Below, in pieces: positions 11,538 to 24,160 of a DNA stretch of 64,000 nucleotides. The DNA lies in contig CM054157.1 in assembly GCA_028751875.1 (NCBI GenBank), positions 8,098,074 to 8,162,073 of the forward strand. Reading direction: 5' to 3'. Under the pieces are notes generated by a model that saw nothing but the letters and a program-made list of their open reading frames with translations, was not told the origin of the DNA and ran no database searches. Both the position numbers and the translations under genes were made by a program. Origin of the DNA: Rapana venosa (Eukaryota; Mollusca; Gastropoda; Neogastropoda; Muricidae). The first letter of the stretch is position 1. Every line of letters begins with the position of its first letter.

Positions 11538-11872
11538 GGGGACGGGACAGCCTAGTGGTTAGAACATTGCACTTGCAATGTGATGACCCGGGTTCAAATC
11601 TAGTTCAGGGGGGATATTTTCCTCTGGAGTTAACATCAGTGCAGACTCCACTCTCCCCAAAAGTCCTTCAGATGAGACTATAAACCGAGGCCCCGTGTGC
11701 AAACGCACGCAGAACATCTTGCGCACACGTTAAATCCTGATCCGCTTTTCGTAAGAGTAGGCCATTGTGTGCTGGTGGGAACGGATGACAAAATTTACAA
11801 AACCGCATACACACGGGGACTGGATGTAAAAAAGGACAAAAGTGCTTATTCCATTATCCTCGATATAGGTAA
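11538..11872 (+). repeat. SINE-2 copy, full length
   Basis: Head cagcctagtggttagaacat, B box gggttcaaatc, body with gagactataaaccgaggcc, tail gcttattccattatcctcg. Confidence 0.92.
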
Positions 11873-11970
11873 AAGGTAAAGGAGTCCCATAACCTATAAA
11901 GTCGTAGGGGAGCGAGGCGTCAGAGACCTTACTTCTCTAGGGCCAGCATATTTTAGGGCGGCGCCCATTC
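11873..11970 (-). repeat. SINE-3 copy, truncated by the duplication breakpoint
   Basis: Only the 3' part of SINE-3 is present; it breaks off at cggcgcccattcc exactly where the duplicated 11971-13313 segment begins, marking the junction. Confidence 0.85.
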
Positions 11971-13313
11971 CCCTGCCTCCTTGCTCCTTCCACCATTCCC
12001 TGCAGGACTGTCTTTGACAGGCTGTTATGCCTTGTTGTGTGGCCAAACCATTTCAATTTCTTCCGTTTGACTGTATCTAGCAATGGTTCTTGTTTGCCAG
12101 CCAGTGCCTCGATCTGCTGCTAGACGTAGTCGTTGGTTTTACGGTCTCTGTAGGTGATGTTCAGGATCCGCCTGAGGCACTTCATCTCAAAGGCTTGAAT
12201 GCGACGTTCTAAATCGGCAGTGAGTGTCCATGCTTCACAGCTGTACAAGGCAATGGATGTGGCGAGTGCCTTGTAGAGTCTGACCTTAGTGTGGGTTCTG
12301 ATGTTATGGTTTCTCCACACTTTCGCCAGATTAGTCATGGAGGAGAGTGCCACAGCAAGTCTGATCTTCACCTCTTGTGTGCTCGTACCTTCTTTGGTGA
12401 TGACTGCTCCAAGGTACTTGAAAGTTTCCACCTCCTCTAGTGTCTCGCCACTCATCTTGATGCTGGTGGGAGTGGTCGGTGTGGTACTGTTCACTAGGAT
12501 CTTGCTCTTTTCCGTGCTGATCTCCATACCGTGGGCATTGGCTGATGTTTCCAGTCTGGTGGTGAGATCCTGGAGTTCTTCTTCACTGCGGCCCATGAGA
12601 TCAATATCGTCTGCGAATCGAAGATTGCAGACTGGCCTTCCTCCTATTGCGATTGTGGTCTTGAAGTCAAGGAGGGCCTCCTGCATGATGTTCCTGGTAT
12701 CCTCTGACCATAAACCTGTGGTTGGGAAGCCAGGAGAGTCTCCTGGATACAGGCAGTGTCTGTTTTCTCTGTATTGGGTGTCCCTGTAGAGAGAATTTTT
12801 CTTGTAGACTCCCTCTGCATTCTAATGAAGAATACCATCTGTTCTGCAGCCAGTGGCATTTCCCCTCAACATCTATAGCTAGGCTTCATACAAGGGGATG
12901 GAGCAAACACCTGTCACATGGGGTAGGCCCTTTTGAGACACAGGGCTCAGCACTCTACCAGCATGGTGGGACTCCACAAGTAGAGCACCATCACTTCATT
13001 AGCTGTCCATCTATATGACATACATGCATTGTAGGAGCTCATTACATCTGTCTTCAGTATTTATTTTGTTTATTGTTTGTTGTTTTATTTTATTTTATTC
13101 TTATCGACGATAATGGAATAAGCACTTATATGGGTTTTTTTAACATCCAGTCCCCGTGTGTATGCGGTTTTGTAAATCGTCATCTGTTCCCACCAGCACA
13201 CAATGGCCTACTCTTACGAAAAGCGGAACAGGATTTAACGTGTGCGCAAGATGTTCTATGTCGGTTCGCACACGGGGCCTTGGTTTATAGTCTCATCCAA
13301 AGGACTTTTGGGG
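11971..13313. repeat. Segmental duplication, copy 2 (LINE + partial SINE-2)
   Basis: Second copy of 9126-10483. It carries the RT frame at 12120-12686 (minus), with the same FADDIDL box and the same terminal in-frame TAG, and a SINE-2 body at about 13085-13313 cut off before its head. It lacks the LINE 3' tail present in copy 1. Confidence 0.93.
12120..12686 (-). pseudogene. Reverse-transcriptase fragment, duplicate copy
   Basis: 188 codons nearly identical to the frame at 9275-9841; differences I noticed include N/S in TKEG(N/S)TQ and V/A in ALVTS/ALATS. It ends at the shared TAG and lacks the downstream C-terminal zinc-knuckle-side sequence, so it cannot be functional. Confidence 0.9.
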
Positions 13314-14201
13314 TGTTGGTAGTCTGCCTCTTTTCCTCCTGCCTTCAAAATTACCTTAGAGAACTGTCATCATCAGATTTGTCTGTGCATTTCTGTTTGC
13401 ATGACCGACTTGTATTAACCAAAAGAGAACTAAAATCCTCTAAAGCCAGAGTATGGCTGTCTATCAGTATATGGCAAGTTGGGTTTTTTTTTATACAAAG
13501 GCTGTATATGCAAACTTCTTAGTGTATACTTATGGTGTCACAGTTATTCCCAGGTGTGATGAGTAAGAAAGAGTGCATACACTGGGTGACCCCCAGGTTG
13601 TTAAGCAAGGGAACACCCAACAACAAGAAGATAAATAGCACAACAACAACAACAAAAGATAAATAGCAGATCTGCTTTCAACCTGCAATTTAAGCCACCT
13701 TTAAAAACCTTAAATTGCACATCTAAAACTACCTTCAAGAAAAATACTCTGTAAGACTTTTGTTTACTAACAAGTACCTTTAAATTTACGAGATTCATCG
13801 TGAGAAAGACACAGAGAGAGGGAGAGAGTCAGACAGACAGACCAACACAGACAGAGAAACTGATGCGCTGTCACCACCATTAACAATCGCACATAAAACC
13901 CCTCAAATGTTACCCTTTTATTTTTTCTCTTGATTAGCACAAGTCCTTTATTCCATAGGCTCTGAGATACTCTTTATGCATTAGTATCACAGTTTTCATC
14001 CCACCACATTTTTTTGGTGGTTTCCCACCAAAAGTAATGTGAATTTAAGAACAAACAAACAAACCACGCACAAAAACCACCCCAAAATTTCACATTAAAA
14101 ATTGCCAGTAAACAGCTCCCTGAATCTTCCAAATCAAATAAAATGAAAACAGAATACAAGAAAAACAGAGAATTTTGTTTCAAATCCAAAACCAGCTAGA
14201 C
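13314..14201. other. Gene-free stretch
   Basis: AT-rich. Short purine tracts (agagagggagagag) near 13810. No exon or repeat family recognised. Confidence 0.35.
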
Positions 14202-14280
14202 AGTCTTACCTTACCTGACTAACACAATACCCATTCAAGGGCAGCTGTGAGTGGGTATTGCCTACGTCAGGTATGGTAAG
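14202..14280. repeat. Imperfect inverted repeat
   Basis: Arms of about 33 nt (cttaccttacctgac...aatacccattca against tgagtgggtattg...gtcaggtatggtaag) around a loop of about 10 nt. About six mismatches cluster in one internal block. It could fold as a hairpin; function unknown. Confidence 0.7.
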
Positions 14281-14637
14281 TATGGTGCACCTAAACACAG
14301 GTCTTGTGGCTGTACTTGCCAATTATCAGCTCTGTTACAAAGGGTTTTAAGCCAACTAGAAACTGTAGTAGCCGTTAGCAGGTTGTACAGTTCAGGTCGA
14401 GTCAAGTCAAACCCAGTCAAGTTGCTTTATATCTTTTCAACCCAATACACAAATATATCCCATTTCGGATTACTATGGTTCTTTTGGTTTTTAGTCTCTG
14501 TAAAGCTGGCCATAAGGATTTGTGACAGAGTTGGTAAGTGGTGTGAATATCACAAGACAGTCGGCTTTTTTATAAAAAAAATCTGAAATTAACGCTGGCA
14601 GAGTCAGATAATCCTGCCATAACATTTTCATTGTAGC

Positions 14638-14727
14638 CGATAATCCTGTATGTAATTTTCATAATCCTGTATGCAATTTTCATAATCCTGTATGCAATTT
14701 TCATAATCCTGTATGTAATCTTCACAA
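14638..14727 (+). repeat. 22-bp tandem repeat, four copies
   Basis: Unit ataatcctgtatgcaatttt with c/t changes at the gc/gt position; the last copy is degenerate. Confidence 0.9.
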
Positions 14728-14819
14728 TGGCCCATCCAGACTTGAGTAAGAATGCCATTCTATTACCACAACCTTTCACCAAAACTACCTAGACTCCTGG
14801 ACTCAAATTCACACCTCAT

Positions 14820-15110
14820 ACATGGAAGCAGAAGAGAATTAGAAACTGCGGTCACCATGACACCAGAACATGTAAGAAGAAAAAGAGGTTGAGACAAAAT
14901 GTAACCTTATCGCACGATGATCAATGAGATGATAGAACTGACGATGCCTTAGGCTTCCTCGCAGCCCCCTGATAGGGCAGGGTTGTTTCTTTCATAACAT
15001 ACGCCCAAAGTCAGCCGGGCCCAAGAGAAAACAACACCTGTAGTGTTAGTTACCATGAGGACCAGCATCCATAAATGGATGACATTCAACTATTTGTGAC
15101 GCCCTACCAC
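14820..15110 (+). repeat. Decayed Repeat I fragment
   Basis: Shares cgggcccaagaga, the dinucleotide-rich atgatcaatgagatgat and catccataaatggatga with Repeat I at 5290-5480, but heavily diverged. Confidence 0.55.
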
Positions 15111-15579
15111 AAAATGAGTTGCTTTGTCCCTGACCCACTTTTCCACTAGGAGCTATTTTAGGCAGATGGGGGTTGTCAGGTTGTCAGTATTGATATTTTG
15201 ATTGATTAAACTAAAGCCATTTTTCTACCTTGTACTGAAGTATTAAGGTGTAATTTAGTTTCCTTTTTGCTTTAAAAACGCATTTTTAAAAACCATCCAA
15301 GCCCCCATTCTGACCACCTATTATGATGCAAAACTTAATTCCTCATTTTGCCACTTTCCACAGTCTACCAATTCAATGTGTAATAACTTTTCATAGAAGT
15401 GTCTGATTTACAATCTGTTTTCTGTATTGAATAGCTTATTCATTGCAGATTAATAAAATGTTAATAACTAAAAATTTGACCTCTGGTGCAATGCGACTCA
15501 TTTTGTGGTGGAGTGTCACATTTCCTCCTTGTCTTCATACTAAGCCAAGAGGGCCTAAAACTCTCAGAAGTGTACATAC

Positions 15580-15740
15580 TACTACTACTACTACTACTAC
15601 TAAATTGAATTTATATAGCGCTATATCTTGCAAAAACAAATCAAAGCGCTTGATTTGTCTGATGAGGACTCAAACCCATGACTTCACACCAGTCAAGCTT
15701 CCATGGCATTTTATTAACCACCACACCAAGACGGCTGATG
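15580..15740 (-). repeat. tRNA-derived SINE fragment with T-module
   Basis: On the minus strand a tRNA-like head (gtcttggtgtggtggttaat, B-box-like gggtttgagtcc) is followed directly by the T-module and a (GTA)n tail (tactactac on the plus strand). It shows a third head type using the same tail. Confidence 0.7.
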
Positions 15741-16139
15741 AATCTATATTTCCATTTAAACTTAACAAAAATAAAAAGAAAGCAAATAATAATCATCTGA
15801 ATTGGAATGATCCCTGATTAAAACAGAGAGATATGCAGTTATGACAGGGGGGAAAAAAACCCAAATCAGTACAGATGAATCTTTTTCCACCATTTTTCAT
15901 GGAATGAAGAAAACTTGAGAAGAAGCAGAAAAAACCAACCTAAAGCTTTGAAGAGTACTCACAGATCTGCCTGCATAGATGCCGATTCCTAAAGTGACCA
16001 TACTGACTTAAAATCACATTTACGTAAGAAAAGGTTACAATGTTTAAAACATTATTAACAACTCAAACCAAAAACTCAAGAAAAAATTAAATACGTTCAT
16101 GGTTACAAAGAAAAAGATCTCCGTTCTTCCTCACCCTCC

Positions 16140-16222
16140 ACACAAACTGCATACACATGGGGACTGCATGAAAAAACAAAGCACACGAGTGCTTATTCCA
16201 TTATCCTCAAAATAAAACAATA
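16140..16222 (+). repeat. SINE-2 3' end
   Basis: gcatacacatggggactgc, then gtgcttattccattatcctc; the rest is missing. Confidence 0.75.
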
Positions 16223-16377
16223 AATTAAAATAAAATAAATGAATAAACACACACACACTCTCACTCACTCACAATCTGTAAGCATGCGGTAAAAACATCT
16301 TTGGAAAGTGCTTTGGAAAACAAGTTACTAACTACACTGGCTGGTATCTATTACAAAACATAATTATGCCCTAGGTA

Positions 16378-16503
16378 GGTAAAGGTAAAGGTAAAGGAGT
16401 CCCATAACCTATAAGGTCGTAGGGGAGCGAGGCGTCAGAGACCTCACTTCTCTAGGGCCAGCATACTGAGGGCGGCGCCCATCTCCTCTCCCTCGCTGCT
16501 TTA
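16378..16503 (-). repeat. SINE-3 3' fragment
   Basis: Starts with (aaaggt)n and reads gagtcccataacctataagg through cggcgcccatctcctctccc; ends at ctgcttta. Confidence 0.85.
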
Positions 16504-16984
16504 TGCCCTAGATAAACAGAAAAAACCTTTCCCAACGATACCATATAAAAGATAAGAGATCAAACAATGGCTATTTATTTCCAAACTAATGCATAATTCA
16601 GAATTAAAGGGCCCTTCCTGATGATATCATAACTGATAACAGATCAAACAATGAGCTATCAAAAAAAAACAACAACCCAACAAACAAACAACCACCAAAC
16701 AATGGGCTATCTATTTAAACTTCTAAATCAATGCATAATAATAATATATTCAGAATTAAAGTCACTCGATCCATAAAGCTGAAAGCATCTATCTGCAAAC
16801 CAAGAGGCAAACACTTCAACATTGTACACAATAATATACAGGCATACACCAACACTGTAATGCAAAGGCAACACGAAGACCATCTTCAACAAAAAAAACA
16901 AGCATACAACATACCCACAAAGTACATACAGGATTCTGCCTCTCATTACCCTGGTCAGAGGGGTAGGATAAGCCTAGTGGTTAT

Positions 16985-17333
16985 TCATCTTTTTTTTTCT
17001 TCTGAGGATAATGGAATAAGCACTCATGTGCTTATTTTACATCCAGTCCTCATGTGTATGCGGTTTTGTTAATTTTGTCATCTGTTCCCACCGGCACACA
17101 ATGGCCTACTCTTTAAAAAAAACAACGGAACAGGATTTAACATATGCGCAAGATGTTCTGCATGGGTTCGCACACAGGGGGGCCTCAGTTCATAGTCTCC
17201 TCCAAAGGACTTTTGGGGAAAGTGGAATCTGCATTGTTGTTAACTCATGGGGAAATGTCCCCTTAAACGGGAATCAAACCCGGGTCATCAGATTGCAAGC
17301 GCAATATTCTAACCACTAGGCTACTCCATCCCC
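16985..17333 (-). repeat. SINE-2 copy with head
   Basis: Reverse complement, tail gaggataatggaataagcac, head ending taaccactaggctactcc. Slightly diverged. Confidence 0.85.
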
Positions 17334-17596
17334 ATCAGAGGCTCCTTTCAATTTCAACCGTAAATTTTGGTTAAGTACACTCAGAATACTTTTCTTTTTT
17401 TAAATATAACGTGTGTGTGTGGTGGTGGTGGTGGGGGGTGGGTGGGTGGGGGTGGGTTTAACATGTTGAGCTTGTGATCTGACAGACTGTGTTCGAGCCA
17501 CCATCGAGGCACCTGTTCAAAGGGATTCCCCCACCCCCACCCACCCTCCCCCTGGACTTAACACAAGTACCGAATCCACTTCCCACAAAGTCCTCC

Positions 17597-17880
17597 ACAT
17601 AATAAATGTAATTTATATAGCGCTATATCTTGCAAATGCAAATCAAACCGGCTTATATGAGACTATAAAACCAGTGTGTAAACCCCGCGCAGAACATCTT
17701 GTGCGCGTGTTAAAACCCAATCCACCTTTCGGAAGAGTAGGCCATTGCGTGCCGGAAAGAAATGATGACCGTATTTTTTTAAAAGAATGCATGCTGGTGC
17801 TGTGAAGACATCATTCCCAAAGTCAGAATGGAGCTTCTGTAATGGTGGGCAAAAAAACCAAACGGTCACATACACAAAAT
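17597..17880 (+). repeat. Rearranged SINE-2 body and Repeat P piece
   Basis: A T-module in the opposite orientation (atttatatagcgctatatc) directly precedes a SINE-2 body from gagactataaaacc to aggccattgcgtgcc; a Repeat P remnant follows at about 17805-17890. Confidence 0.6.
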
Positions 17881-17899
17881 CTCACGTCGATGAACCCAA

Positions 17900-19125
17900 C
17901 ACACAAAAAACATACAACATTTTACCCTGGTCAAGAACACATTTCAACCTCACACCTTTGTCCTTGAGCACATCCAAAAAACGATAATTACCCCATTACT
18001 ACATCCACGCATCTTGTAGTTAAGTAACCATGCCATAACAGAAAGATTGTCACGTTTCATCCTGACGCTGTCTCTGTATTTTCTAGAAAACTGCTAGTAA
18101 TGCTTTACAAATTTCTTTATATGATAACTACGTAACGGTTTTCTAAACTGCTAATATCATTTTTATATGATTGCTACATTTTTTAAAATAACTGTAAAAG
18201 CGTTTTTGGCCACACTGAGGTATTGCAACATCAGTATGTCTGTCTTTGATTTATCATGGGGTTTTTATTGTTCAAAAAACATCTCACCCTGTTCAGTTGT
18301 AATTGTATTTACCACTACATATATATAAATGAAAATCTTGTGCTCAAAGACTTGTATGCTCTCTGAAGCTCACACACAACAGTCTATATTACCTAATTTT
18401 CAAAGCAAAAACAACAAAAATGTGTGATTCATGTGGCAAACACACACCATCACAGAAAATGGCTTCGTACATACAAGCACAAACAGAACACACAGCTGTG
18501 CTGGACTGAAACCTTATCCACTATACCAAAGAACAGCAATCTATTTAAACATAACAATGTGTGAGGCAGAGACCCCCCCCCCCCCCCCCCCACACTCTAA
18601 TCATGCATATACCAAACATCTTTACAAGCAACTTTTTATCACAAGCGAAATTTAAATAATGGCCCATACTTTTTTTTTTCAAAAAAAATCACATCAAAAC
18701 CCTCATTTTCTCAATAAGATTGATGTGTGTGATGCTATTACATCACAAGACAGAGGCAAAAAGCTATTAAAAAAAAAATCTGACCCCCCCAAAATTTGTT
18801 TCATCCATTAACTGAAACTACATTCAGCAGCTGCTCCAACACTTCATCATCATCTGCAGATGTAGTTTTTACACACATAAGCAAACATAAAAAAGGAAAA
18901 AGGAGTCCAACACGAGAGGCATATCTATTCCAGTTAACAAGAGTAACCAAGTATGTAAAAAAACCCAACAAGACCTGAACAACATCAGTCCTTACACATA
19001 ACTACTGTATAAGTCAAATCACTTACTGTAATTACTAAGAATTCTAAACAAAGCCTAGGCGATGCCCGAAATAATTGGAAACAAAGACTACCTAAAAAAA
19101 ACAAAAACCACTACACGACACTATA
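17900..19125. other. Gene-free stretch
   Basis: AT-rich with a C-run at about 18571-18590. No coding exon, SINE or LINE recognised. Confidence 0.35.
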
Positions 19126-19240
19126 GAACACAACACTACTGCACTGCACTACATAACACTACACAACACTGCACTACATAACACTACACAACACTGCACT
19201 ACACTGCACTGCACTTCATCACACTACACTACACTACACC
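19126..19240. repeat. Degenerate (ACACT/GCACT)n tract
   Basis: Short-period repeats of actgcacta and acactacac with no flanking gene. Confidence 0.85.
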
Positions 19241-19269
19241 AGTCGCCTCAACAAACAGTGGTCACGTGG

Positions 19270-19760
19270 GGACACTACACTGATGAAAACATTTCTCCTA
19301 ACTAAAGACACCAATGTCAAATCGGTCCTACTTTATGGCTCAGAAACCTGGCGGGTAACAAAAACCAACACCCACAAATTCCAGTCTTTTACCAACAAAT
19401 GCCTCAGGAACATCCTCAACATCAGGTGGCCGGAAGTCATATCCAACAAACAACTGTGGGACAGGACCAGACAAATCCCAATCGAGTCCATTATTAAACA
19501 AAGCAAGTGGGGATGGATTGGCCATACACTCCGCAAGCCTGCATCAAATGTCACCAGGCAGGCCCTTGACTGGAATCCACAAGGGAAGCGGAAAGTTGGT
19601 CGACCAAAACAGACCTGGCGCAGAAGTGTTGATGAAGAAATGAAGGCAGCCGGAATGACATGGGCTGAGCTGAAGAGGATCTCCCAAAACTGAGTTCGTT
19701 GGAGGGGTGTTGTTGCAGCCCTATCTTCCCCAAGGAACCAAGAGACATAAGTCAAGTAAG
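19270..19760 (+). mobile_element. LINE 3' end, second family
   Basis: Reads [60 protein letters not shown] and [20 protein letters not shown]. This is the C-terminal part of a non-LTR polyprotein. One stop after KRISQN. Ends near an (AAGTC)n tail. Sister copy 39440-39845. Confidence 0.9.
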
Positions 19761-19929
19761 TCAACTAAAGACCAGCTAGCTACACAGCGTGTACTGCTAA
19801 TATAGATTTCAGTACAGACACTGGATGACTGGGCAGTGACTGACCAAAGTGTGTTCCTAGCTCAGGAGTTGACGTAAGCAAGCAAGTTTTTAAATAACGC
19901 CAGAGTTGCTGGACATTTACTTATTTTTA

Positions 19930-20272
19930 TTTATTTTTTATTTTATTCTTTTATATCGAGGATCAAGGAATGAGCACTCATGTGCTTTTTTTACATCCAG
20001 TCCCCGTGTGTATGCGCTTTTGTCAATTCTGTCATCTGTTCCCACCGGCACACAATGGCCTACTCTTACGAAAAGCGGAACAGGATTTAACATGTGCGCA
20101 AGATGTTCTGCGTGCGTTTGCACACGGGACTAGTCTCATCCGAAGGACTTTTGGGGAGAGTGGAGTCTGCACTGATGTTAACTCCAGGGCAAAATGTCCC
20201 CTTTAACGGGAATCGAACCCGGGTCGTCAGATTGCGAGCGCAATGTTCTAACCGCTAGGCTATCCCATCCCC
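19930..20272 (-). repeat. SINE-2 copy with head
   Basis: Reverse complement from tail to head, ending accgctaggctatcccatcc. The B box reads gggttcgattcccg on the minus strand. Confidence 0.9.
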
Positions 20273-20282
20273 CTGCACTGCA

Positions 20283-20590
20283 CTAACCCTGGTGGCTTCA
20301 TTATCTTCACCTCCACTAGTTCAGTAGTCCAGCTTCCTCCACTCCTTGTGGTTCTCAGCTTCCTGCCATATGTCATTCTGTTCATGCCAGTCCACTCTCT
20401 GATGATGTCTTCCCATCGTTTTCTCTGTTGTCTGCCTCTTCGTCTCCCTCCTTGTACTGTTCCCTGCAGTAGGACAGTCTTGGCCAGTCCAGATGTTCGT
20501 GTGACGTGCCCGTATCACTTCAGTTTGCGCTGTTTCACTGAAGTCCGAAACTCTTCATGTGGCCCTATGGCGTTTTCAAATCTGAGTTTT
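20283..20590 (-). mobile_element. LINE 3' end, third family
   Basis: Minus-strand frame with KRQTTEKTMGRHHQRVDWHE, NDIWQEAENHKEWRKLDY and, in another frame, RHTNIWTGQDCPT. Homologous to 55000-55270. Confidence 0.75.
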
Positions 20591-22018
20591 TAGTTTCTCA
20601 TTCACATTCATCATCTATCACACAATTAAAACAGCTTTTCCCCCCTGATTTTCAACCACAAGAGTTTTATAGTTATTTATTACTTTAAATTATGTTCCAT
20701 ACCTATATCAAAAAGAACAACAGTTTGATTCTCCCCCCCCCCTTTTTTTTTTCAACACATTGACATGAAGGTTGGTCCATAAATGCACATGTTAGAAGTA
20801 TTTTAGAACTGCTGCATCACTCATGGCAAAAGAACAGATTAAAAAAATTCCCCCCCCCCCCATTTCTCAGCTGGTACTCCAAGGTTCACAATGGTGAGAT
20901 TTTTGTCTATGCAACTGCGGTTTTTTTCCCCTCCACCATCACTAAGGTAGCCACATTCTGACTTCAGGGATGTATAAACATTTAAAAAAGCTGCAGGACT
21001 GGTTTTGTAAGTTTTGCACATAATGGCTGGTTATCCTCTTGTTGACTGCAAAATATATTTCACGCTAAACCACCGGTAAATATTCATAAAACACACAACT
21101 TGTACTTCTTCCTAGTATCCATACTCTAGAAAGTTACAAAACCATTTGACACTGGAATTTTCCATTTATATATACATTTGTTTCCAATTTTCAAAAATAA
21201 AAGTTTGGGTAAAACAAAATTGGCTCGGATATGCTCTTTCTTTAAAAAACAACAACCCCAAACCAAACAAAAAAACACACAAAAAAAACCTCCACAAATA
21301 ACATGTGAATCGCCAAAACGTCTGATAGGATATGAAGAAATAATATTACCCCATATAGCGAATATATCAACAAAAGTATAGTCATTCATACCGCCCAAAC
21401 ATTCCAAAATGATTTGCATTACAAGTCGCAGTTGCTCTTTTTCACTGAACGAAGAAACACAAGTCTTCACACAATGCGAAATCAAAAATGCTGTGCATAG
21501 TCTGCAGAACGGGGAGTATCTTTAACATGCAAACGTGAATAAAATAATACAATACATAAACAATGAGAGCAATTCATATCAACATTCCACGTAGAAAGAT
21601 GAGGAAGAGATCTAAGAAATGATGTGTAAAAACTAACCCTACCCTCATAATTTACATTCTTCATGGTGCGAATTAAGCAGATATACGTTTAAACTAAAGT
21701 TACAGCAAATTAAGCAGATATGTGTTAATTAAAACTAAAGTTACAGTAACAATATACGTTTCTGAAGCTGTAAACTTAGCTTGCAGTTATCCTAATTCCT
21801 TTATAAAATTTTCTGTTTCACTGGTTCTCTATTGCATCTGTATCATTTCTTTGTACATAGTAGTGCTTTAAATCATGCATTCCTAATTCTTTTACAAAAA
21901 CCTAGAACGTAGTCAATAGCTCATTGTTATCCAAATACATTTTACCAACAAAACAAAAAAATCTACTTTTCTGTTTCACAAAAATGGCAGTTGAAGTGAA
22001 CACAACACAACAAAGTGG
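20590..22018. other. Gene-free stretch with one Repeat P copy
   Basis: Repeat P is visible on the minus strand at about 20850-20965 (ccaaggttcacaatggtgag). Otherwise unique AT-rich sequence. An open frame at 21126-21485 (minus) without a normal ATG matches nothing I know. Confidence 0.35.
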
Positions 22019-22441
22019 ATCGGTGGTCTAGAGGTAACGCGCCTGTCTAGAAAGCGAAAAGTCCGGGTCGGAAGAATGCGGTGGTTCGTATCCCGTTTGG
22101 ACCCGAAACTTTTTCCCCATCCATTAGATCATGAGTGGTGGTCTGGGCGCTAGTCTTTCGGATGAGACGAAAAACTGAGGTCCCGTGTGTTACACATAAT
22201 TATTTAGCGCACGTAAAAGAACCCACGGCAACAAGAAAGTTGTCCCTGCAAAATTATGTAGAAAAAAGCCACTCTGATAGGGAAACAAATAACAGTTGAA
22301 GACAGGAAAAAAGAAAAAAAATGGCTGGCGCTGCTCTTGTGGCGACGTGCTCTCCCCGGGGAGAGCAGCCTGAATTTCACGCAGAGAAATCTGCCGTGAC
22401 TTAAAGTGGTATAATAAATAAATAAATAAATAAATAAATAA
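22019..22441 (+). repeat. SINE-1 copy, full length
   Basis: Head gtctagaggtaacgcgcctg, core ctttcggatgagacg, 3' part gagaaatctgccgtgac then agtggtataa and (TAAA)n. Confidence 0.93.
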
Positions 22442-22559
22442 CAATATATGGCAGATCAACCCAAGCAGGATGACCTCTCCCCCAACCCTGTCCATGAGGA
22501 ATGCTGCTTTAGTGGAGAGTCTGGGGAGTAATGAAGGGCATAGAACAGTACATTTTACA

Positions 22560-23290
22560 TCTAGGCTGCATGGTACTTAAGATACAATACTGATAATACA
22601 TCCTATCACATACATATTGAATGAAGGCGATGTCAAACAATGACACAGCACATATATGTTAAATAAATAAATAAAATACACACACACACAGCGACACGAA
22701 GATATGAAATTGATAAGACATCCCATCACATACATATTGAATGAAGGCGATGTCAAACAATGACACAGCACATACATGTTAAATAAAAAAAAATAACACA
22801 CACACACACACACACACAGCGACACGAAGATATGAAATTGATAAGACATCCCATCACATACATATTGAATGAAGATTCAACAATGACACAGCACATACAT
22901 TATTAAAAAATGACACATCAACACATACAACACAACAAGAACAATATGATAAAAAACATCCCATCACATACATATTGAAGATTTACACCACATACACAGC
23001 ACATACATATTAAATGAAGATATCAATAAAACATAATAGATAAATATGATAAATAATATACATAATACTAATGAAATAACATAACAATAACCACATAATA
23101 TTAATGAAAACATCACAATCACAGTATATATATATATATATATTGATAAATAAATTGATTGATAAATAAATAAAGATATATATATACACGGAAATGCAGA
23201 CAAAGATACAATACTGATAAGACATCCCATCACACACACATATTAAATGAAGATGACATCCCACTGCACATACATATTACATGAAGATAC
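22560..23290 (+). repeat. Tandem array, ~120-bp unit
   Basis: Units contain catcccatcacatacatat, gaaggcgatgtcaaacaatg and cacacagcgacacgaagat; five to six copies, the later ones shortened and interleaved with (CA)n and (TA)n tracts. Confidence 0.88.
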
Positions 23291-23842
23291 CATGCAACAA
23301 TAACACAATACAGCAGTGTATCCAATAAAACATATCACTGCCCTTTGGTCAACACCGACTCCCGCATATTTCAGTGTCTATTTACACAACAGTCCTTCCC
23401 ACAAAACACAATAACTACACACCTTCCCAGTACTAAGGTCTTAGCCCTCGCATGTGATCTTCTCACTTCATAGTTACACAATGGAAAAACTGAAAGTCTG
23501 ATCTCAAAGAAAAGAAGAAATAAAAACCAACCACACTCCTTTCATCATTTGCCTTTCCTCAACAAAATGGTGCCTCTACTCACTGAGGAATGTATCCAAG
23601 TCACGTTTGGATCAAGATAAATCATTGGTACTTTTTCAAAACACAATAACAGGGTTCTTCTGTATATCTTAAAGATAGATGCGATGGTTAGGTAACTGTT
23701 TTCTTGATTTTTTTTTTCTGACAGTACTGTAAATCCTCTTTATAAAAGAGGCCGTCTGCTTCCAAACAATGCAGACGGTACCTTGAGCTATTTTCAAATG
23801 AAAGAAGGTATTTCCTCTCACCCCTCCCTCTGTAAGGAAATA

Positions 23843-24160
23843 TTTAAGAAAAGATTCAAGGAGAAATGCTTTATAAGCATCGTTGTTATAGATTATGACG
23901 AATTGGAGTATTTTCAGATTAGATTTATAGAAACCAATACCAAGTCATTTTAAGAAAAGATTCAAGAAGAAATTCTTTGAAGGCATTGTTGTGATAGATT
24001 ATGACGAATTGGAGTATTTTCAGATTAGATTTATAGAAACCAATACCAAGTCATTTAAGAAAAGATTCAAGGAGAAAATCTTTGAAGGCATTGTTGTGAT
24101 AGATTATGAAGGATCTGAGTATTTTCAGATTAGATTTATATAAACCAATGCCAAGTCAAA
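23843..24160 (+). repeat. 105/106-bp tandem repeat, three copies
   Basis: Unit starts tttaagaaaagattcaag and contains gattatgacgaattggag and agatttatagaaaccaatac. Starts at 23843, 23949 and 24054. It adjoins the AACS 3' side. Confidence 0.92.

Noticed and set aside
19283..19693. Host gene with 136-residue product
   Set aside because: Its motifs are those of non-LTR retrotransposon C-termini and a second copy exists at 39440-39845.
21126..21485. 119-codon minus-strand frame as a gene or exon
   Set aside because: No ATG start, no recognisable domain, composition like its surroundings; not supportable from sequence alone.
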